From Butyriboletus loyo (lineage: Eukaryota > Basidiomycota > Agaricomycetes > Boletales > Boletaceae): a stretch of DNA of 64,000 bases. The notes beneath the pieces are model-generated. The model worked only from the letters and a program-made list of their open reading frames with translations. It ran no database searches and was not told the origin of the DNA. Below are positions 36,056 through 49,134 of this stretch, piece by piece (position 1 is the first letter of the stretch; every line of letters begins with the position of its first letter). The stretch spans positions 56,237 to 120,236 of the forward strand of contig JBBPSI010000066.1 of assembly GCA_038093515.1 (NCBI GenBank), written 5' to 3'. Made by a program: the position numbers and the translations under genes.

Positions 36056-37078
36056 ATGGCCGCGCGTGTTGCTCTGTTGGCTTTGCTGCCACTCTCAACT
36101 GTGTTCGCATTCTCAAACACCGTGCCGTTGGTCGCTTGGTCTTCTCAGAGGTATTCCTCTCACTATGTATTTTCATTCAACAAGTCTAAACTGCGTTGCT
36201 CGGTTCTAGTTCGGATGTGCTCAGCAATCTCACTCCTGGCACACGTCCCAATCACGGTGCATTACTGGAAGATATCATCTCGAGCGGAGATATCTGTTCG
36301 TACGACGCTATTGTTGTGGTAGACCACCCGGGAGTAGGTCGTACATTCGTTTTGCATTTCGGAAATAATGAGCTCGAATAGGTACATAGCTCCGATCTAC
36401 GAACCCTTCAACCTTCATGTCGACTTTCGACGTTGATCAAAGATTCGCCAAGTTCGCGCCAACTACCCCATGTCGACCGGGGTTTGGGGTCTTCACCCGA
36501 GGCGGCTGCGCTCTTCACCAACAGATGTGGTTCTATTACCATCGAGGTTACTCCGGGCTCGGGAGAGTGGAGCCTAGAGGCGGACAAAAAACATGTTCTT
36601 TCCATCTCGATGCCTCCGATCGAAGGGTCCCCAAGGTACAGGAAAACAGTGATGGCCGAGCATGGTTCGTAGTTCGTCCGATGTGAACAAACCCTTCCAT
36701 CTCTAAATTTTTGCATGTCCAGAACAACTTCTCTCAAAGGAGCTCGATAGACTCGCGGGCCTCACTTCGAACCACCTCGTCATTTACGCTGGTTCACATA
36801 TCCCGCTGGAACGCCGTCAGCTTCCCCCGCTTTCAGAGTTTGACTCGCCACCCGAAGCAGCGGCGCCGTCCAGCGCCACCGCTATTGCGTCACCTAAAGG
36901 GGGTATCCTTCACAATTACCAACTCCTCACGCCAGCTCTCATCACCTCGCTCCTTGTCGCGTTTTTCATCCTCGTACCAATCATCATGATTGGGATCAAT
37001 GCGCTTGCTAGTATACAATCAACTTTACGATCTGAGGTGCCAAAGGATTATAGCGCGCAAGAGAGGAAAATGCAGTAG
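36056..37078 (+). CDS. BIG1: BIG1/VOA1-like ER membrane protein
   Basis: BIG1 is an ER membrane protein needed for cell-wall beta-1,6-glucan, related in its C-terminus to V-ATPase accessory subunits (VOA1/Ac45). Four exons are visible. The product begins with a signal peptide, MAARVALLALLPLSTVFAFS, followed by the conserved NTVPLVAWSS. The lumenal domain includes LHSSDLRTLQPS-type sequence after the second intron. The C-terminus has one transmembrane helix (LITSLLVAFFILVPIIMIGI) followed by NALASIQSTLR and a short cytosolic tail, the hallmark of the VOA1 transmembrane family. Topology is therefore type I. The stop (37076-37078) lies 205 bp from the opposed MED13 stop. Confidence 0.8.
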
Positions 37079-37283
37079 TACTCCAAGAATAGTGAATATA
37101 TTAGTTTCGAGTAACAACTACATTGACGTGGGTGACACATAAGGACGGATAAAAGATGCGATGATACGACAAGTAGGGATACAACAGTGATGCGGGAGTA
37201 AGACCTGCGTACGAGTAAGCAATATTGAACGGGGAGCGTCTAGGAAAGCAAGGGAATTTGGAAAGCCAAGAATCGCTGAGCAA
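37079..37283. other. Convergent spacer between BIG1-like gene and MED13
   Basis: 205 bp between two opposed stop codons. It should contain both 3' ends. No gene is seen. Confidence 0.5.
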
Positions 37284-40200
37284 TTATTCGGTTTCCTGCC
37301 TCAGAGCATCCTGCATCGATTCGAGCGCAGATAGATGCAGCGGAAGGATTGGGTATCCAAAAGGTCCCTGTAAACTTGCAAGAACAGCAAGTTCGTAATA
37401 GTTTCGCGTGATTTCCTGGTAGGTGACATCGTCCGAGATACGGAGCGAAGACCCTGAAGATCTACAGCTATGAAGGAAGTGGATATGGAGAGTCGAGCAC
37501 GAACAACCTGCGCGCTTGAGGGGGACGTAAAGGAGGATGGTCGAGCGAATGGGAAGGATGGGACAGGTTGTTTCGGCGGAGGCAGCGTTTTCGCCATCAG
37601 GGACAAAGGAGCAATCAGCCCAAGGATAGGCTGGCGGGGAGGATAAGGGAATGCGAATGGTAGGGTAAACGGCGTAGGTCGTGGCCGTGGTCACATCCAC
37701 GTACAGTGGCTTGGATAAATCCTTCCCCGCGGTGCGCCGTGAAGGCGTTTGTTGTCCAGTACTAGGTTGGCATAGATGCGTGAGCGACCAGGAGATGCTT
37801 TGATCGACGGATAGGATAGTGACGTGGAAAGGAGCGAGATCACGGCAAAGATGTGATACTGCCGACAAGTGATGAATCCAAGCTAACAAACAGGTCAAGA
37901 GTTATCTTGGGATATTAACGAAAAACGAACCGTCGAGCTCTGCAGGGGAGACGAGTCCCACTTTAGAGATCACTAACCGCCATTCAACATTGGTTCTTCG
38001 AGCAGTTTGCAGTGCAAAGTTCCAGACCTGCGTGACGGCTGACGTTTCGACCTCATCCTGAGTTAACCAGCTCCCGAGGTCACAAGATTCACCGCGCTGG
38101 TCGACGCATGCTGCCAAGAGCCATTTTCCACACGCCGAAAATCTATAGCCAACATGAAGAAATATATGACGGTCCAGAACGTCCAATGTACCAGCTGGAC
38201 CCAAATTGAAATGTACAACAGGCTTGAGCGGCCGTACAAGTGTAAATGCTGGCTCCCGAAAGAATCCACGAGTTTCCTTGTTGATGTCCAAAATTTTTCG
38301 TGACATAGTACGTTCGACCGGTTGAGGCACGCGACGATATATGGAAAAACAGAGCCTTTCGAAATCAGTGGTTCCAAGGTCGTGCGAAGCAATGTGATGT
38401 TCGGGTATGAGCTGTAGGGTGATTGGATGTTTAGAACGAACTTTCTGCAGTCTCTTCATCGCCGAAGATATTTGTCGGAGTAGAGGCGATGCAAGTGTCA
38501 ACGCCGAGTCTGGAATCGCGATGTAGAAGACAAGACCAGCGAGCTCAGGAGGCAAGTCCGTGGCGAATGAAGCTAGTGGATGAGAGTTAATAAAACAGTC
38601 AAAATTAAAAGAGTATTGTATACCTAGATATTTGCGAAGGGAATCCAGTCGCAAGGCAAAAATACCGTCCACCGAACAAAGGGAATGGCTTCCAGGAATG
38701 TGAGTACCCAGTTGGCGTGCCTGGAGGTAGGTTCAGCAGCGATTCAAAAAGGTCAATAAAGAGACGGACGCTGTATGTTGTAGACAGCTTCCTCAGCCAG
38801 GTTTCCGCCAACAGTTGCTTGTCTAGACCATTGTCCTCAAAAAAAAGAAAGGCCGTGAGATCCTTCTTGCCCGCCCGCGGTGTCAACCCAAGTTTCTCCC
38901 AGAAGCGCAGAGCCGCAGGTAATACTTGAATATTAGAGTCGCCCTTGCCAACTGAGATCATTGGTGCATCCATACGCTGAAGCAGTGCTTGTTCTGGGAG
39001 TGCTCCAGCTTTTTGGTCAAGAAGTCAGTAGGCTAATTTTGACGGCAATTAGACGTGCTTACCATGACTCAGGAAGGCCTCCAACTCAACCGGACCTTCG
39101 TGTCCAGGAAGACCACGGATGATCTGAGTCAGGGCCGACACATCAGCAGGCCAGACATCCGGTTGCCTATATGGTAAACAATGGATGTTGCTGGCTCGCC
39201 ATGCATCAGCAAATATGCTGTTTTCAACGACTTCCCTAGCAATCATGGTTCCTGTGGCTTCGAGTGATTTCGACTTCTCTGACGTGGCACCGAGCGCAGC
39301 CGCAGGGGATACAGGTGTAGGCACAGACGTCGGGACAGGTACTGGAATTGTCATAGGTGCTACCGCTGCGCCGGGCGGTCGTAAGGGTCTACTAAGGGGA
39401 AGTAGATATGGATGAGAAAATTGCATGTGCAGCAATGTTGGCCCGAGCGGCAGATATGCGGGAGGTGGTGTGGTGGTTCGAGAAGGGATAGTAGGTTCAG
39501 TGCCGTCAATATCTTCATCGTCCGACGGTATATCAGAGGCATCATCAGCGTCATCTGACATGGAATACTCCAAATCCAGGCTGTGTTGTAACCAGCCAGG
39601 ACGCCATCTCGATCTACGAGACCCTTGTTCGAAGCTCTTTCGCTTGACTCCAATTAGCTTCCTTACAAGGCCGATCCGGGGGTCAGTCGCGGCGTCGTAT
39701 CGGTATTTACAATAATGGTTTTGGCTAGGTGACGAGAGGCGAGGTATCGATTGCGTTCGGTCCTCTTCATCTGGCGGACTGGGGAGGGCAAATTTACCCA
39801 TGTGGTATTTGGAATCAGATAGTCCGTGGTTCTGCGCGAACGGAATTGGATCAAAGAAGTTAGATAGAATTGAAGACCCTTTTTTGTGCTCAAGAGATAA
39901 TTTTACTTGAGGTGTTGGTTCCGAATGCGGGGTAGGCCCTGGAGACGGTAGTGCCACGTCTGTGTTAGCTGGCACTAAATCTTGCGTGTGATACAGTTCG
40001 GGAAACCGAGGTATGAAGGGATCTGCAGTTCCATTGGCAGTAAACGGGGATGACTGTTGTTGACCCGGAGTAAAAGCGGTGGTCACCGAAAAAGTCCCAT
40101 CTCCGAGGATTGATGGCGAGAACTCCATTGGCGCAGACCCTGCGAGTGGAAGGGCAGAAGACACCTCAAGTGAAGGTGCGATGGGCCGAGTAGCTCGAGC

Positions 40201-42361
40201 ACCTCCAGATGGTCGGTCAAAGAAGTCGAAGTCGTCTTCGGTGAAGATGAACCCGTCCTCAAAATCCATGTTCGCATGCCCCGTGCTCGTGGCTCCGCCA
40301 CCACTGCCAGCTCCAATATCGTCGACATTCATGTCAAATCCCATATCGTATGCCTCACCAAGGTTCATAAAATCATTGGGAGGCTGTGTCCAAGTGGGAT
40401 CGATAGATCCAAATGGATCAAAAGGTGGATCAAGGGGCGGCGAAGCAGATTCTGTCTGCGACGCTAAGGAGGGGGGTTCAGGAGCGGCGGCGGATTCTAC
40501 ACTGGAAGTGATAGGTTGTACGGTTGCCTTGCCAGGGGCGGAAGGGGGGGAAGGGTAAGGTGGGGGACGATTAGCATCTGACGTGATAAGTATTGGTTCC
40601 GGAACAGGGTCTGTCAGTATCTGGGTTTCACCTGTTGCATGGCTTCCATTGGAAGGAGAGAGGACCGTTGGGGTGTTGCCAGTTATGGTGACGGAAGCTG
40701 AGGTTGCAACAGTAGAGGGTGTCGCCATAGTGCGGGGAGAAGTGGATGATTGGGCATTCTCACGTTCTCTTCGAATGCGTTCGCGTTCCCTTTCGCGTTC
40801 TTTTGCGACAGATTCCACGTACAATCCTATTTCCGAGGCTACGCTTTCGACTTTCGATGACTTCGAAAGAGCTAGGGAACGGAATGCGCGAACAGACTCC
40901 GATGTGGGCGATACACAGGGGCGACGTGAGATAGGACGTCCACCGAGTATCGACGGAGTGGAGACAACGAGCGTACCATTTTCTCCAGAGGAAGACAGGG
41001 CAAAAGAAACAGAGGGTGGCGGGGGTGGAGGTGGAGAAGGTTGAAGTTGAGGTGGTAAATCTGGTAGGTAAGGAAGAGGCCGCCGAGCATGAGCAGACTG
41101 GGAAGACGGTGTAAATGCAAGACAAAGTTGGAAAGGCCAGATGATGGCCATCCCCTTATCTTCACCCTGCTTATTTTGCACGGCTACCCAGGCAATGACA
41201 TAGGTTGGACTCGTCCGTTTAGGAACACTTGAACGAAAAGTGCTATGTTTCTCGGAATGGGACGAAGGGACAGATGATTTCCATTCGCCCGCACCAAGAC
41301 CAGTAAGAGATTGCTCGAATTGGGAGGTGATAGCCGAAATAGGGCCATTATATGTCGACAAGTAGTATGATGGAATTCCAAAGGGCAGCAGTGTTATCGG
41401 TGTGCCTGCAGCTAATGGGTGACTAAAATCGAGGGGAAGAAGGTCGGTTGGGTAGAAGTGTGAGTATATTTCTAACCTCGATGCACTGAGATGCACCTCG
41501 AGCTTGCAATGTACAAGTGGCCTGCGACAGTCAGTGTCGGGTAGAGTCTCCAGGCTTGAGTCTCACCTGAGCTTCGCCCCATCCAGCCAGTCGGTTGCCC
41601 ATTCATTCGAGATGGGTGAAGATGTAAGTAGAAATCCATCCATCAACCGGTGGGCCGAGCGTCCGTCAACTGCATCCTTGAAGACTTTGGTAATGTCGTC
41701 AATGATTCGGCTCCGAAGTGCGTTTATGAAGCGAGGGTAAATTATACGGAGAGGCTTGCGCGGAAGGAGGTTGGCTACGGAGAAAGCTGGATCACTGGCC
41801 GGAGAGCGTTTTTGGTCACAACAGAGGCGACAATTGGGGGATGGGTGGGTTGCGCATTCGAACGAACAAGGATATAGGCCTTGGGGGTCGAAGAGTGAAA
41901 TATCCGTAACTAGGAGAACTGTGAGTTACGGCGCACGGGAAAGAACGGATGCAGAGAGGCACCGAAGAAAGTTGCGAGGGATTGGGGGAACACTTACCGA
42001 CGAGCCCATCCAACGATATCGCCCTCAGTGCAGAAAGACAGGTATCGACATGATCACGGGACGTGAACATGAAAGCATTGAGCGCAGAAGAGGCGCCGTC
42101 AATGTGGGCATAGGGTAATATCGATTCCAGGAGAGTGAGGGAATCATTCCGCGACAGCAGTTGTCTGCGACCAAACTCGAGGAGGTCGTAGGGAGGCCCG
42201 TGATCGGCTGCGGGAACGAAAGTGACATAAACTATTCGAGAATTAGGTGGCAAGGGCAGGAGGGAGGAAAGCAGTTTGTCTGAGGGAGTCACCGGAGGGG
42301 AGACATAAGCGGGAGGGGCGGAGGAGTGCGGAGCAGCATGACTGTCGTGTTTTTGAGCCAT
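37284..42361 (-). CDS. MED13: Mediator complex subunit MED13
   Basis: MED13 (Srb9/Ssn2) links the CDK8 kinase module to core Mediator in the nucleus. The gene starts at MAQKHDSHAA (42361); its N-terminal domain contains RIVYVTFVPAADHGPPYDLL and, further on, PSARLE/HLSASRLEIYSHF and AAGTPITLLPFGIPSYYLS. The large middle exon (about 41496-39049) is a Ser/Pro-rich disordered region with a charged coiled coil (KERERERERIRRE). The MID/MedPIWI module follows, with VLPAALRFWEKLGLTPRAGK and KKDLTAFLFFED, then LDGIFALRLDSLRKYL and ELAGLVFYIAIPD. The C-terminal part includes YRFSACGKWLLAACVDQRGE and ends with RNYYELAVLASLQGP and LPLHLSALE. Order and motifs match fungal MED13. It is head-to-head with the DUF2433 gene. 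Confidence 0.88.
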
Positions 42362-42656
42362 GTGAGGCAGGGATGGGACGTGTCAGTGGCGGCGGGTAGT
42401 TCGACTGCAGCGACGGATGGCCGGAGGACGGTCGGGGCGATGTGCCTGGGCAGTCCGTGTGGGCTCGCTGCGTGTCTTTCACGAGCTCATCGTCGCCGAC
42501 GTCGTCGCCACTGACTGAGAATATTTATTTACTTGGATGACTCCAAAAGGGGAGATATCTGATTACATAATATGAAATAGCGGGAGGAGGGGGCGAGGCA
42601 CGCTGTACAGCAGTGTTCACTTCTGAGCCCGCCTTTGTGAATCCTCGTCAAAAAAT
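42362..42656. promoter_or_regulatory. Divergent promoter of MED13 and DUF2433 gene
   Basis: 295 bp separate the opposed start codons. An A/T-rich patch (about 42520-42580) lies inside. No firm core element can be assigned. Confidence 0.45.
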
Positions 42657-44985
42657 ATGCAACCCACTTCCCGCCCCGCCTCCACCTCGACCCGTCCCGC
42701 AGCATCTCCCCATCCCAGGGCCCAACCACATCAGGTCAACACACAGACAAAAGTCCTCGACACCGTCCATGGCCGCATCCTCTGCATTGCAGACATCCGT
42801 GGCCGTCTTTCCGCCCTCAACGATCTCGCGCGCGAAGCCAACGCAAAAGCAATCATCCACACCGGCGATTTCGGTTTCTTTGGTCAGTGATCCACATCTC
42901 CATCTCCACTCAATTTTCCTCTCTAACGCGCCCCCTCCTTTTCCAGAGAGCAGCAGTCTAGAGCGAATTAATGACCGCACCCTCCGCCACCTCACAATGT
43001 ATTCGCCCCTCATTGCCACCGCTCAGCGCAACCATCTCCTATCCCTGGACAATACCCCTGCGACCATTCGTTCCACCGTAGACATCTCTCTCATATCAGA
43101 ATTCCCTCTCCTCCTCTCAGGCCAAATCAAGCTGCAAATCCCCGTGTTCACTGTTTGGGGTGCTTGTGAAGATGTGGTCATTCTAGAAAAATTCCGCTCT
43201 GGTGCCTATCCCATCGATAATTTACACGTGTTAGACGAAGCCACGACGCGTTGCCTCGATGTGGGTGGGGTCAAATTGCGGCTTCTCGGGTTAGGGGGTG
43301 CTCTCGTGCCGCACAAAATGTTCGATAACGGTGACGGAAACGCTACCATCGCCGGTGGTCAGGGCACCATGTGGACCACAGCTCTCCAGATCGGTGAGCT
43401 CGTCGACACCGCACAACGGGTGTTCGATTCCTCGGAGACGCGTCTCCTGGTCACACATGCAAGTCCAGGCCGAGAGGGTCTCATTGCCCAACTCGCTCTC
43501 GTCCTCAAGGCCGATCTTACCATTTCTGCCGGTCTCCACTTTCGATATGCCAGCTCCTACAACGAGTTCAGCGTACAAGGCGATTTCGACGGTTTCCGCC
43601 ACAAGCTGCTTGTAGGCAAGGAAGGCTTCGACAAAGTTTGGGACAGCGTAAAGGCCCAAGTTGACACCGTCATCGATGAGCATCAACGAATCCTCCTCGA
43701 CAAGGCTTTGTCCGTCATCGAACGCATTCCTCAGGCCCAAGGGCAAACTGGTGCGCCTCCTACAGCTACCGGTGAGGAACCCGCCTGGAAGAACTGCTGG
43801 AACTGGAATTTGTGTGACGCTGCCTTCGGATCCCTTGTCTTGGACATAAAGGAAGGCAGGGTCAGTGCGGAGCTCAAGAGCCAAGGTGAGTCGCTCGGTC
43901 GAACTAGCAATTCGCGCTAACAGTGCGCAGGGTTCAATTACGCATACCGTCGCACTGCTATTCCAGGCACTGTCGCACACACACCCAACTCGACAATCTC
44001 CTCGTTGCCCAACGCTCCTGTGAACCCACCAACAAAGGGCTCAACACCAGTGCCTACGGAGAAGCCTGCCTCGCCTGTCCCAAAGGAAGTCAAGTCGCCA
44101 CTCGCTGCAGCTTCTCCGGTTATCTCAGTTACTCCAAAGGAGGGTACTTCAAGCCTTCCCGAAACGAAAACAAACGGGACACCGACGGGACCTCCCTCTG
44201 ATAAAGCTGAGAAGGACAAGCAAAAAAAGAGGGAGAAGAAAGATAAGAAAGAACGTGCGGAACGGGAGACGAAGGATAAGGATTCTGCAGAGGAGATGGC
44301 CGAGGCTAGCGCATCTCCTGTCGATCCACCTGCAACTCACCCTAAGTCAGGCAAAGAAACTCCAGTTTCTGAGGAAGTTGTCAAGGCACCCACGCCCGAT
44401 GTCCTGGAGGCTGGTCTCAAGTCACCGACAACGGACAGCGCTGGGACACGTACTCCAACATCAAGACGAACGTACAAGCAATCATGGACTCTGTTCGTTC
44501 GCCTCCAAGCATCTGCAAACGAGGCGGAGGTGCGCGACTTTTTTGGTGGAGAGCAATCAGGCGTACGTGAAATATTCAATCAACGATGGTCTATCGCTAA
44601 TAACACGTTGAAGATCATTCGTGTGACATACCCAAACACTCAACAGGGACGGAGTCAGAAAATAGCATATGTCGAATTCGGTGATGAGGAGACTATGAAA
44701 GTTGGCCTTGAGAAAAATAACGAGGTGTGTGCCGATCTCCGTCACTGATTCCGGAGCTTGACGGTTACATTGTAGAAGATCAATGAGTCCCCGGTCGAAA
44801 TTAAAATCGCAACAGACAAGGAAGACCGAGGTGGACCACGAGTTGGCCCTAGAGGTCGTGGAGGTCGTGGAGGCTTCGTCGCACGAGGGTTTGCAGCCGC
44901 TGGTCTCACCGGAAAGGGACGAGGAACTAATGGTGAAGCCCGTGGGTCCGGAGAAAATGGCAAGACTGGAGATGCAACTGCATGA
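42657..44985 (+). CDS. DUF2433 calcineurin-like phosphoesterase protein with RRM-like and RGG tail
   Basis: Four exons (42657-42882, 42947-43885, 43931-44724, 44776-44985) total 2169 nt, 722 residues. The N-terminal half is a metallophosphoesterase-like fold of the fungal DUF2433 family: [52 protein letters not shown] and [19 protein letters not shown] fit the metal-site order (D-x, GD, GNxx-like, H, GHxx-like). A Pro/Ser linker and a Lys/Glu-rich helix ([20 protein letters not shown]) follow. The last third has an RRM-like strand pattern, [20 protein letters not shown] and [11 protein letters not shown]. An RGG-type tail ([13 protein letters not shown]) closes the protein, suggesting RNA binding. 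The catalytic His/Asp set is only partly conserved by eye, so phosphoesterase activity is unproven. Confidence 0.85.
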
Positions 44986-46144
44986 GATGGATCACTTGTC
45001 GAAGCGGGGAATTTTGGGCGCAACTACACTTGATGCTTCACGCCTTTTCATGACCTTTATCCCTTCTGACTTGCTGCTCTCTCTGGGCTCTCTCCGTTCT
45101 CTTGTGTTTCATTCTTCAAATTGCGGAGTCGTGTTTGCTTTCGTTCTATTATGTTCGCCTCGGGATACTGTCCAGTACAGCCCAGATAATGCATGTGCAT
45201 TCCTATGGATTCAACCAAGTTACTGTTTTAGTCCATTGCACATAGACGGAATATCTGAAGCCCATCAGTTAACTATTGTCTTTAAGGCTTTGAGGCGTTC
45301 CAAACTGAAATTGTTGAGGAACATGAATACCATGTACAAAGTGTCGTCAGCATAAAAGAGTTCGCTTACGCCGGTAGTGCTCGAATATGAACGCAAGAAA
45401 ACATACCAAGCCATCTTTCCTCAGATCGGGAAGACTGGAAGCTTGCCAAGGGTGAGCTCTCAAGAATCACGAGAATGCCAGAAGGAAAGTTCAGGTACAG
45501 GAGATCGATTATCCAGCTTCAACTTGCATGTGCATACGCCACCGGCGCAGACGCAATGAGGCTAATCTCTAGTCTTCTCCGAGGTACGTCGCAGACATCG
45601 CCTCCAATCGAACCTTGAGAGCCCGGATTTTCTCAACTACGATTAGCTCTTGTTGGGACCATCCGACAGTCCCGGCCCGAGTGGTGTGTCGTGGGTGGGC
45701 CACGTCCCTATAACATGTTAGCATCGATTGATTGGGACCTCCCATATCAGTGAAGCATGGTTGCAAGTTGTAAAAGGTTTCTCTTACCATGGTATACGGG
45801 CTCTTAGGTCAGAGTACTCGAGTCACGGCGTTTATTTAACGTCCAATGGCGCGTAAGGTGGGTAGAGCCCGAGCTTAGCTCTTCGTAAATGAATGCTCTT
45901 ACGGATGCTAAGTTATTAGACTGCTGATGGGTCCGCGAGGGGCAGATCTTGCTTTGACGGGCTTGCGCTAGCAGCCTCCGCAGCTTGTTAGAGGCTGATC
46001 ATAATATCATTAGCGTACGGATGTTCGCATTTTTTACACTAATTGACAAGATCCGGTGTCATGTGATTGTTGTCCCCTGTTCATACTAGAGTTGACCGGG
46101 ATCCGGCACTGCTTGTAGTAAGTTACCATTCAAACCCTCCTGCA
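44986..46144. other. Intergenic stretch with a possible small minus-strand gene
   Basis: No recognised gene lies in these 1.16 kb. On the minus strand, a plausible GTAAGA...CTAAC...TAG intron (about 45784-45707) would join a short exon to a frame ending KVRLEAMSATYLGED with a stop at 45569-45571. I do not recognise this product, its start is not visible, and the call is tentative. Confidence 0.25.
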
Positions 46145-47794
46145 ATGTCACCTATACTGCGCGCCGCTGCTCGTTCGACAAGGGCCCTCAGGGCCCAGCA
46201 CGTGTCATTATGGGCTACTAGGTATGCTAGCTACAACCAAGTTCCGTCTTTCCTCTCTGAATTCGTCTCGTCTTCCAGAAGTTTCACGGTTTCATGTGTA
46301 CGCAACACAGAGAGCTTCACCCTTAATTCGCTCGATACGTTTACAGAAGAAGAAGATATGCTCAGAGAGTCCGGTAGTCACCACACCATCCTTGTCCAAC
46401 TGACAACTCAGCAATACATTTAGTGAAGCGCTTTGCCAATGAAGTCATTGCGCCTAAAGTCCGTGAAATGGATGAGAAAGAAAGCATGGATTCAGAGATT
46501 ATCAAAGGGCTTTTTGAACAAGGGGTATGTTGTCTTCATGCTGGCTTGCCGAACACTCACCCACTTGTTGACGAAATAGCTCATGGGAATCGAAACGAGC
46601 GCAGCGCACGGAGGTGCCGAGTCTTCGTTCATGTCCGCTATAATAGCGATCGAAGAACTTGCCAGAGTTGATCCCTCAGTATCGGTCATGTGCGATGTCC
46701 ACAATACCTTGGTGAACACCATCTTGCGGAAATATGGAACGGAAGAACAGCAAGATAAATGGCTTCCACAGCTTTCCCAGTTCAAGGTGAATGGACACGG
46801 GTCCGCAGTGACGTTTGTAGTTAAAATTTGTACTGCAGCTCGGGTCTTTCTGCCTGTCTGAACCCGCCTCTGGATCAGACGCATTTGCACTGCAGACTCG
46901 CGCACAGAGAGACGGAGATCACTGGATCATCAATGGCTCCAAGATGTGGATCACGAACTCGTATGAAGCCGAGATTTTCCTTGTCTTTGCTAATGTAAGA
47001 TCACGTCAGTGATTTCTGGCGAGTGATTCAACATTTTTTTATCCAGGTTGATTCGAGTAAGGGATACAAGGGCATAACTTGCTTCATTGCAACCAAAGAC
47101 ATGGGTATCAAAATAGCGAAGAAGGAAGAGAAACTTGGCATCCGTGCTTCATCAACGTGTACACTCAACTTTGATGACCTGCGCATACCTGCGGAGAACG
47201 TTATAGGCGGAGAAGGCAAAGGTTACAAAGTCGCAATCGAAATTCTGAATGAGGGTACATCTTCAGCTGCTTCACTTACTCGACACCTTCTAAACGGTCG
47301 AGTCCACAGGTCGGATAGGCATCGCAGCGCAAATGCTCGGACTCGCTCAGGGCGCCTTCGACAAAGCCGTTCCCTATACATACCAACGTAGTCAGTTTGG
47401 CCAGCCCGTAGGCACCTTCCAGGGTATGGCATTCCAAATCGCGCAAGCTGCGGTAGAGATAGAGTCCGCTCGTCTATTGACTTACAATGCTGCTCGGAGG
47501 AAAGAGGAAGGCAAGGCTTTCACCAAGGAAGCTGCAATGGCCAAGTACTGGGCAAGTGTTATCGCCCAGCGAGTTTCTGGCCAGGCTATTGAGTGGGCGG
47601 GAGGGGTTGGATTTACTCGAGAGACTGGTATTGAGAAATTCTGGAGAGATTCCAAAATTGTGAGTAATACTGCTTGATATTCAGGTGATACGCTCAACTT
47701 AAGATCTGGTCGATTGTAGGGAGCCATCTACGAAGGAACATCTAATATTCAACTTCAGACTATTGCTAAGTTTATTCAAAAGCAGTACTCGTAG
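46145..47794 (+). CDS. ACADSB: Short/branched-chain acyl-CoA dehydrogenase
   Basis: This mitochondrial flavoprotein oxidises 2-methyl-branched or short acyl-CoA esters (isoleucine catabolism or beta-oxidation), passing electrons to ETF. The N-terminus, [18 protein letters not shown], is an Arg-rich presequence. The family order follows: [28 protein letters not shown], the FAD/substrate motif [43 protein letters not shown], then [20 protein letters not shown]. The catalytic glutamate lies in [15 protein letters not shown], as in ACADSB/SCAD. About seven short introns. Its stop lies only 27 bp from the opposed HEM25 stop. Confidence 0.93.
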
Positions 47795-47821
47795 TTGTAA
47801 TTGAGGTTGGTATCTACAATT

Positions 47822-49134
47822 TCATGGTTTTTGCATGAAGAGCAGCATGCCCTCGAACACTGCCCACCCAATCGCAGAACTTAGGATCTTGCGTGACATA
47901 CGGAGAGACGCCCCATCAAAGAAGCCCACGACGCCTCGTTGCTATGACAAACATAATGTGTTTGTTGCAGAATATCTGAGAGAAAGAGCGTACCTGCCAT
48001 ATTCGAGCCGTGGTAGATATCAAGCCATGATATTGCTGCTCAGAGCGGACCTGCATTTTAGTCTAAATGCTTTCAGCATCCTGTGGACATTCCGTGTTGT
48101 ATGAGTACCTTGATAACATCGAAAGGGTGGGTGACCATGGTTGCAATGCCACCCGCCGCGGCGGCAGAAAAGCCATGTATGCTCGTGGCATATGCGCTTG
48201 GTACAAGATAAACTGCAGAAGGTAAATTAGACACATCCTTAAAAGTTGAGGAAGGTGGACTTGCTTGATTCTCGCTTGACCGCTTCGTAGAGTAGGACAA
48301 ACAACCCAGCATATGGTGCATCACGTAGAGAGGATGCCACGAGTCCACGCATCAACTCTGATGGCCCTGTACGAACAATGGACCGAAGGGATCCAGTTAC
48401 ACTTCGGTACGCAAAATGTTCACTCTGCAAATACAGTCAGTCGCGTGTGGCATTGAAGGGATTGTACAACATACCTCAAACCGTGCTTTGAGGACCGAGA
48501 ATGGATTCAGTAGGAAGCCCACGCCAACCCTCGCAGTCGCACCGGCAAGTAGGTTGCCCTGGTTGGTGAGCTTCGGTAGGACGCTCTTGGCATCGTCTTT
48601 CTTCCCAACCGTTGCAACTGAAAAGTGCGGGGATCTCGCCATTACCGAACGCAGGTGCGACAAGCTGGTAAAATAGAGAGCCACTCCTGGAATGTTTCTT
48701 CTAGAGATCAGTCAGGGAATTGAAACATGGCAATGTTGGCCCACCGAACGAGTGAAGCATTCGTGCCCCGCCACAATCCTATAATCCCGTCCCGCTTGAT
48801 AATGTCATGGGCGGTGCGCCATATAAGTATTGTATTCCTTTCGTTCAAGAAGAATCAGAGAAAATGGCGATTACGAATGCCCAGCCCTCTCACCGAGAAC
48901 CAGGCACAGAATCACCTTGCTGGACCCGTGTTTTCAGCAGGTCCACTGTTTGCGGTGAGTGGTGAAGCAGGATCATTGCGAAATAGTCTGCTTACGAGGC
49001 TGAAGCAATACTGTTGAGGCGAATCCAGACAGCGCGCCTAACGACACCAGTATGTAGGTGCACCTGAGCGAGTAAACTGAAGCTTACCGGAGAACAGTTG
49101 CTGGATAACAACAGCATTGGTCATTCCAGCCACC
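47822..49134 (-). CDS. HEM25: Mitochondrial glycine carrier HEM25/SLC25A38-like
   Basis: This inner-membrane SLC25 carrier family imports glycine for the first step of haem synthesis. Three carrier repeats are visible: QPLDLLKTR-type motif in repeat 1, LLNPFSVLKARFE in repeat 2 (Ser replacing the usual acidic residue, as in SLC25A38), and THPFDVIK joined by splicing to TKMQVRSEQQYHG in repeat 3. Other conserved parts are GVGLYFTSL-type sequence, ASSLRDAPYAGLFVLLYEAV and the C-terminal VGFFDGASLRMSRK with a GWAVFEGMLLF helix. The start is placed at MTNAVVIQQLFSG but an upstream exon is possible. This is the last host gene before the transposon region. Confidence 0.88.

Noticed and set aside
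40079..41044. Long plus-strand frames within the MED13 region
   Set aside because: They mirror the Ser/Pro-rich disordered exon of MED13 on the other strand and show no domain.
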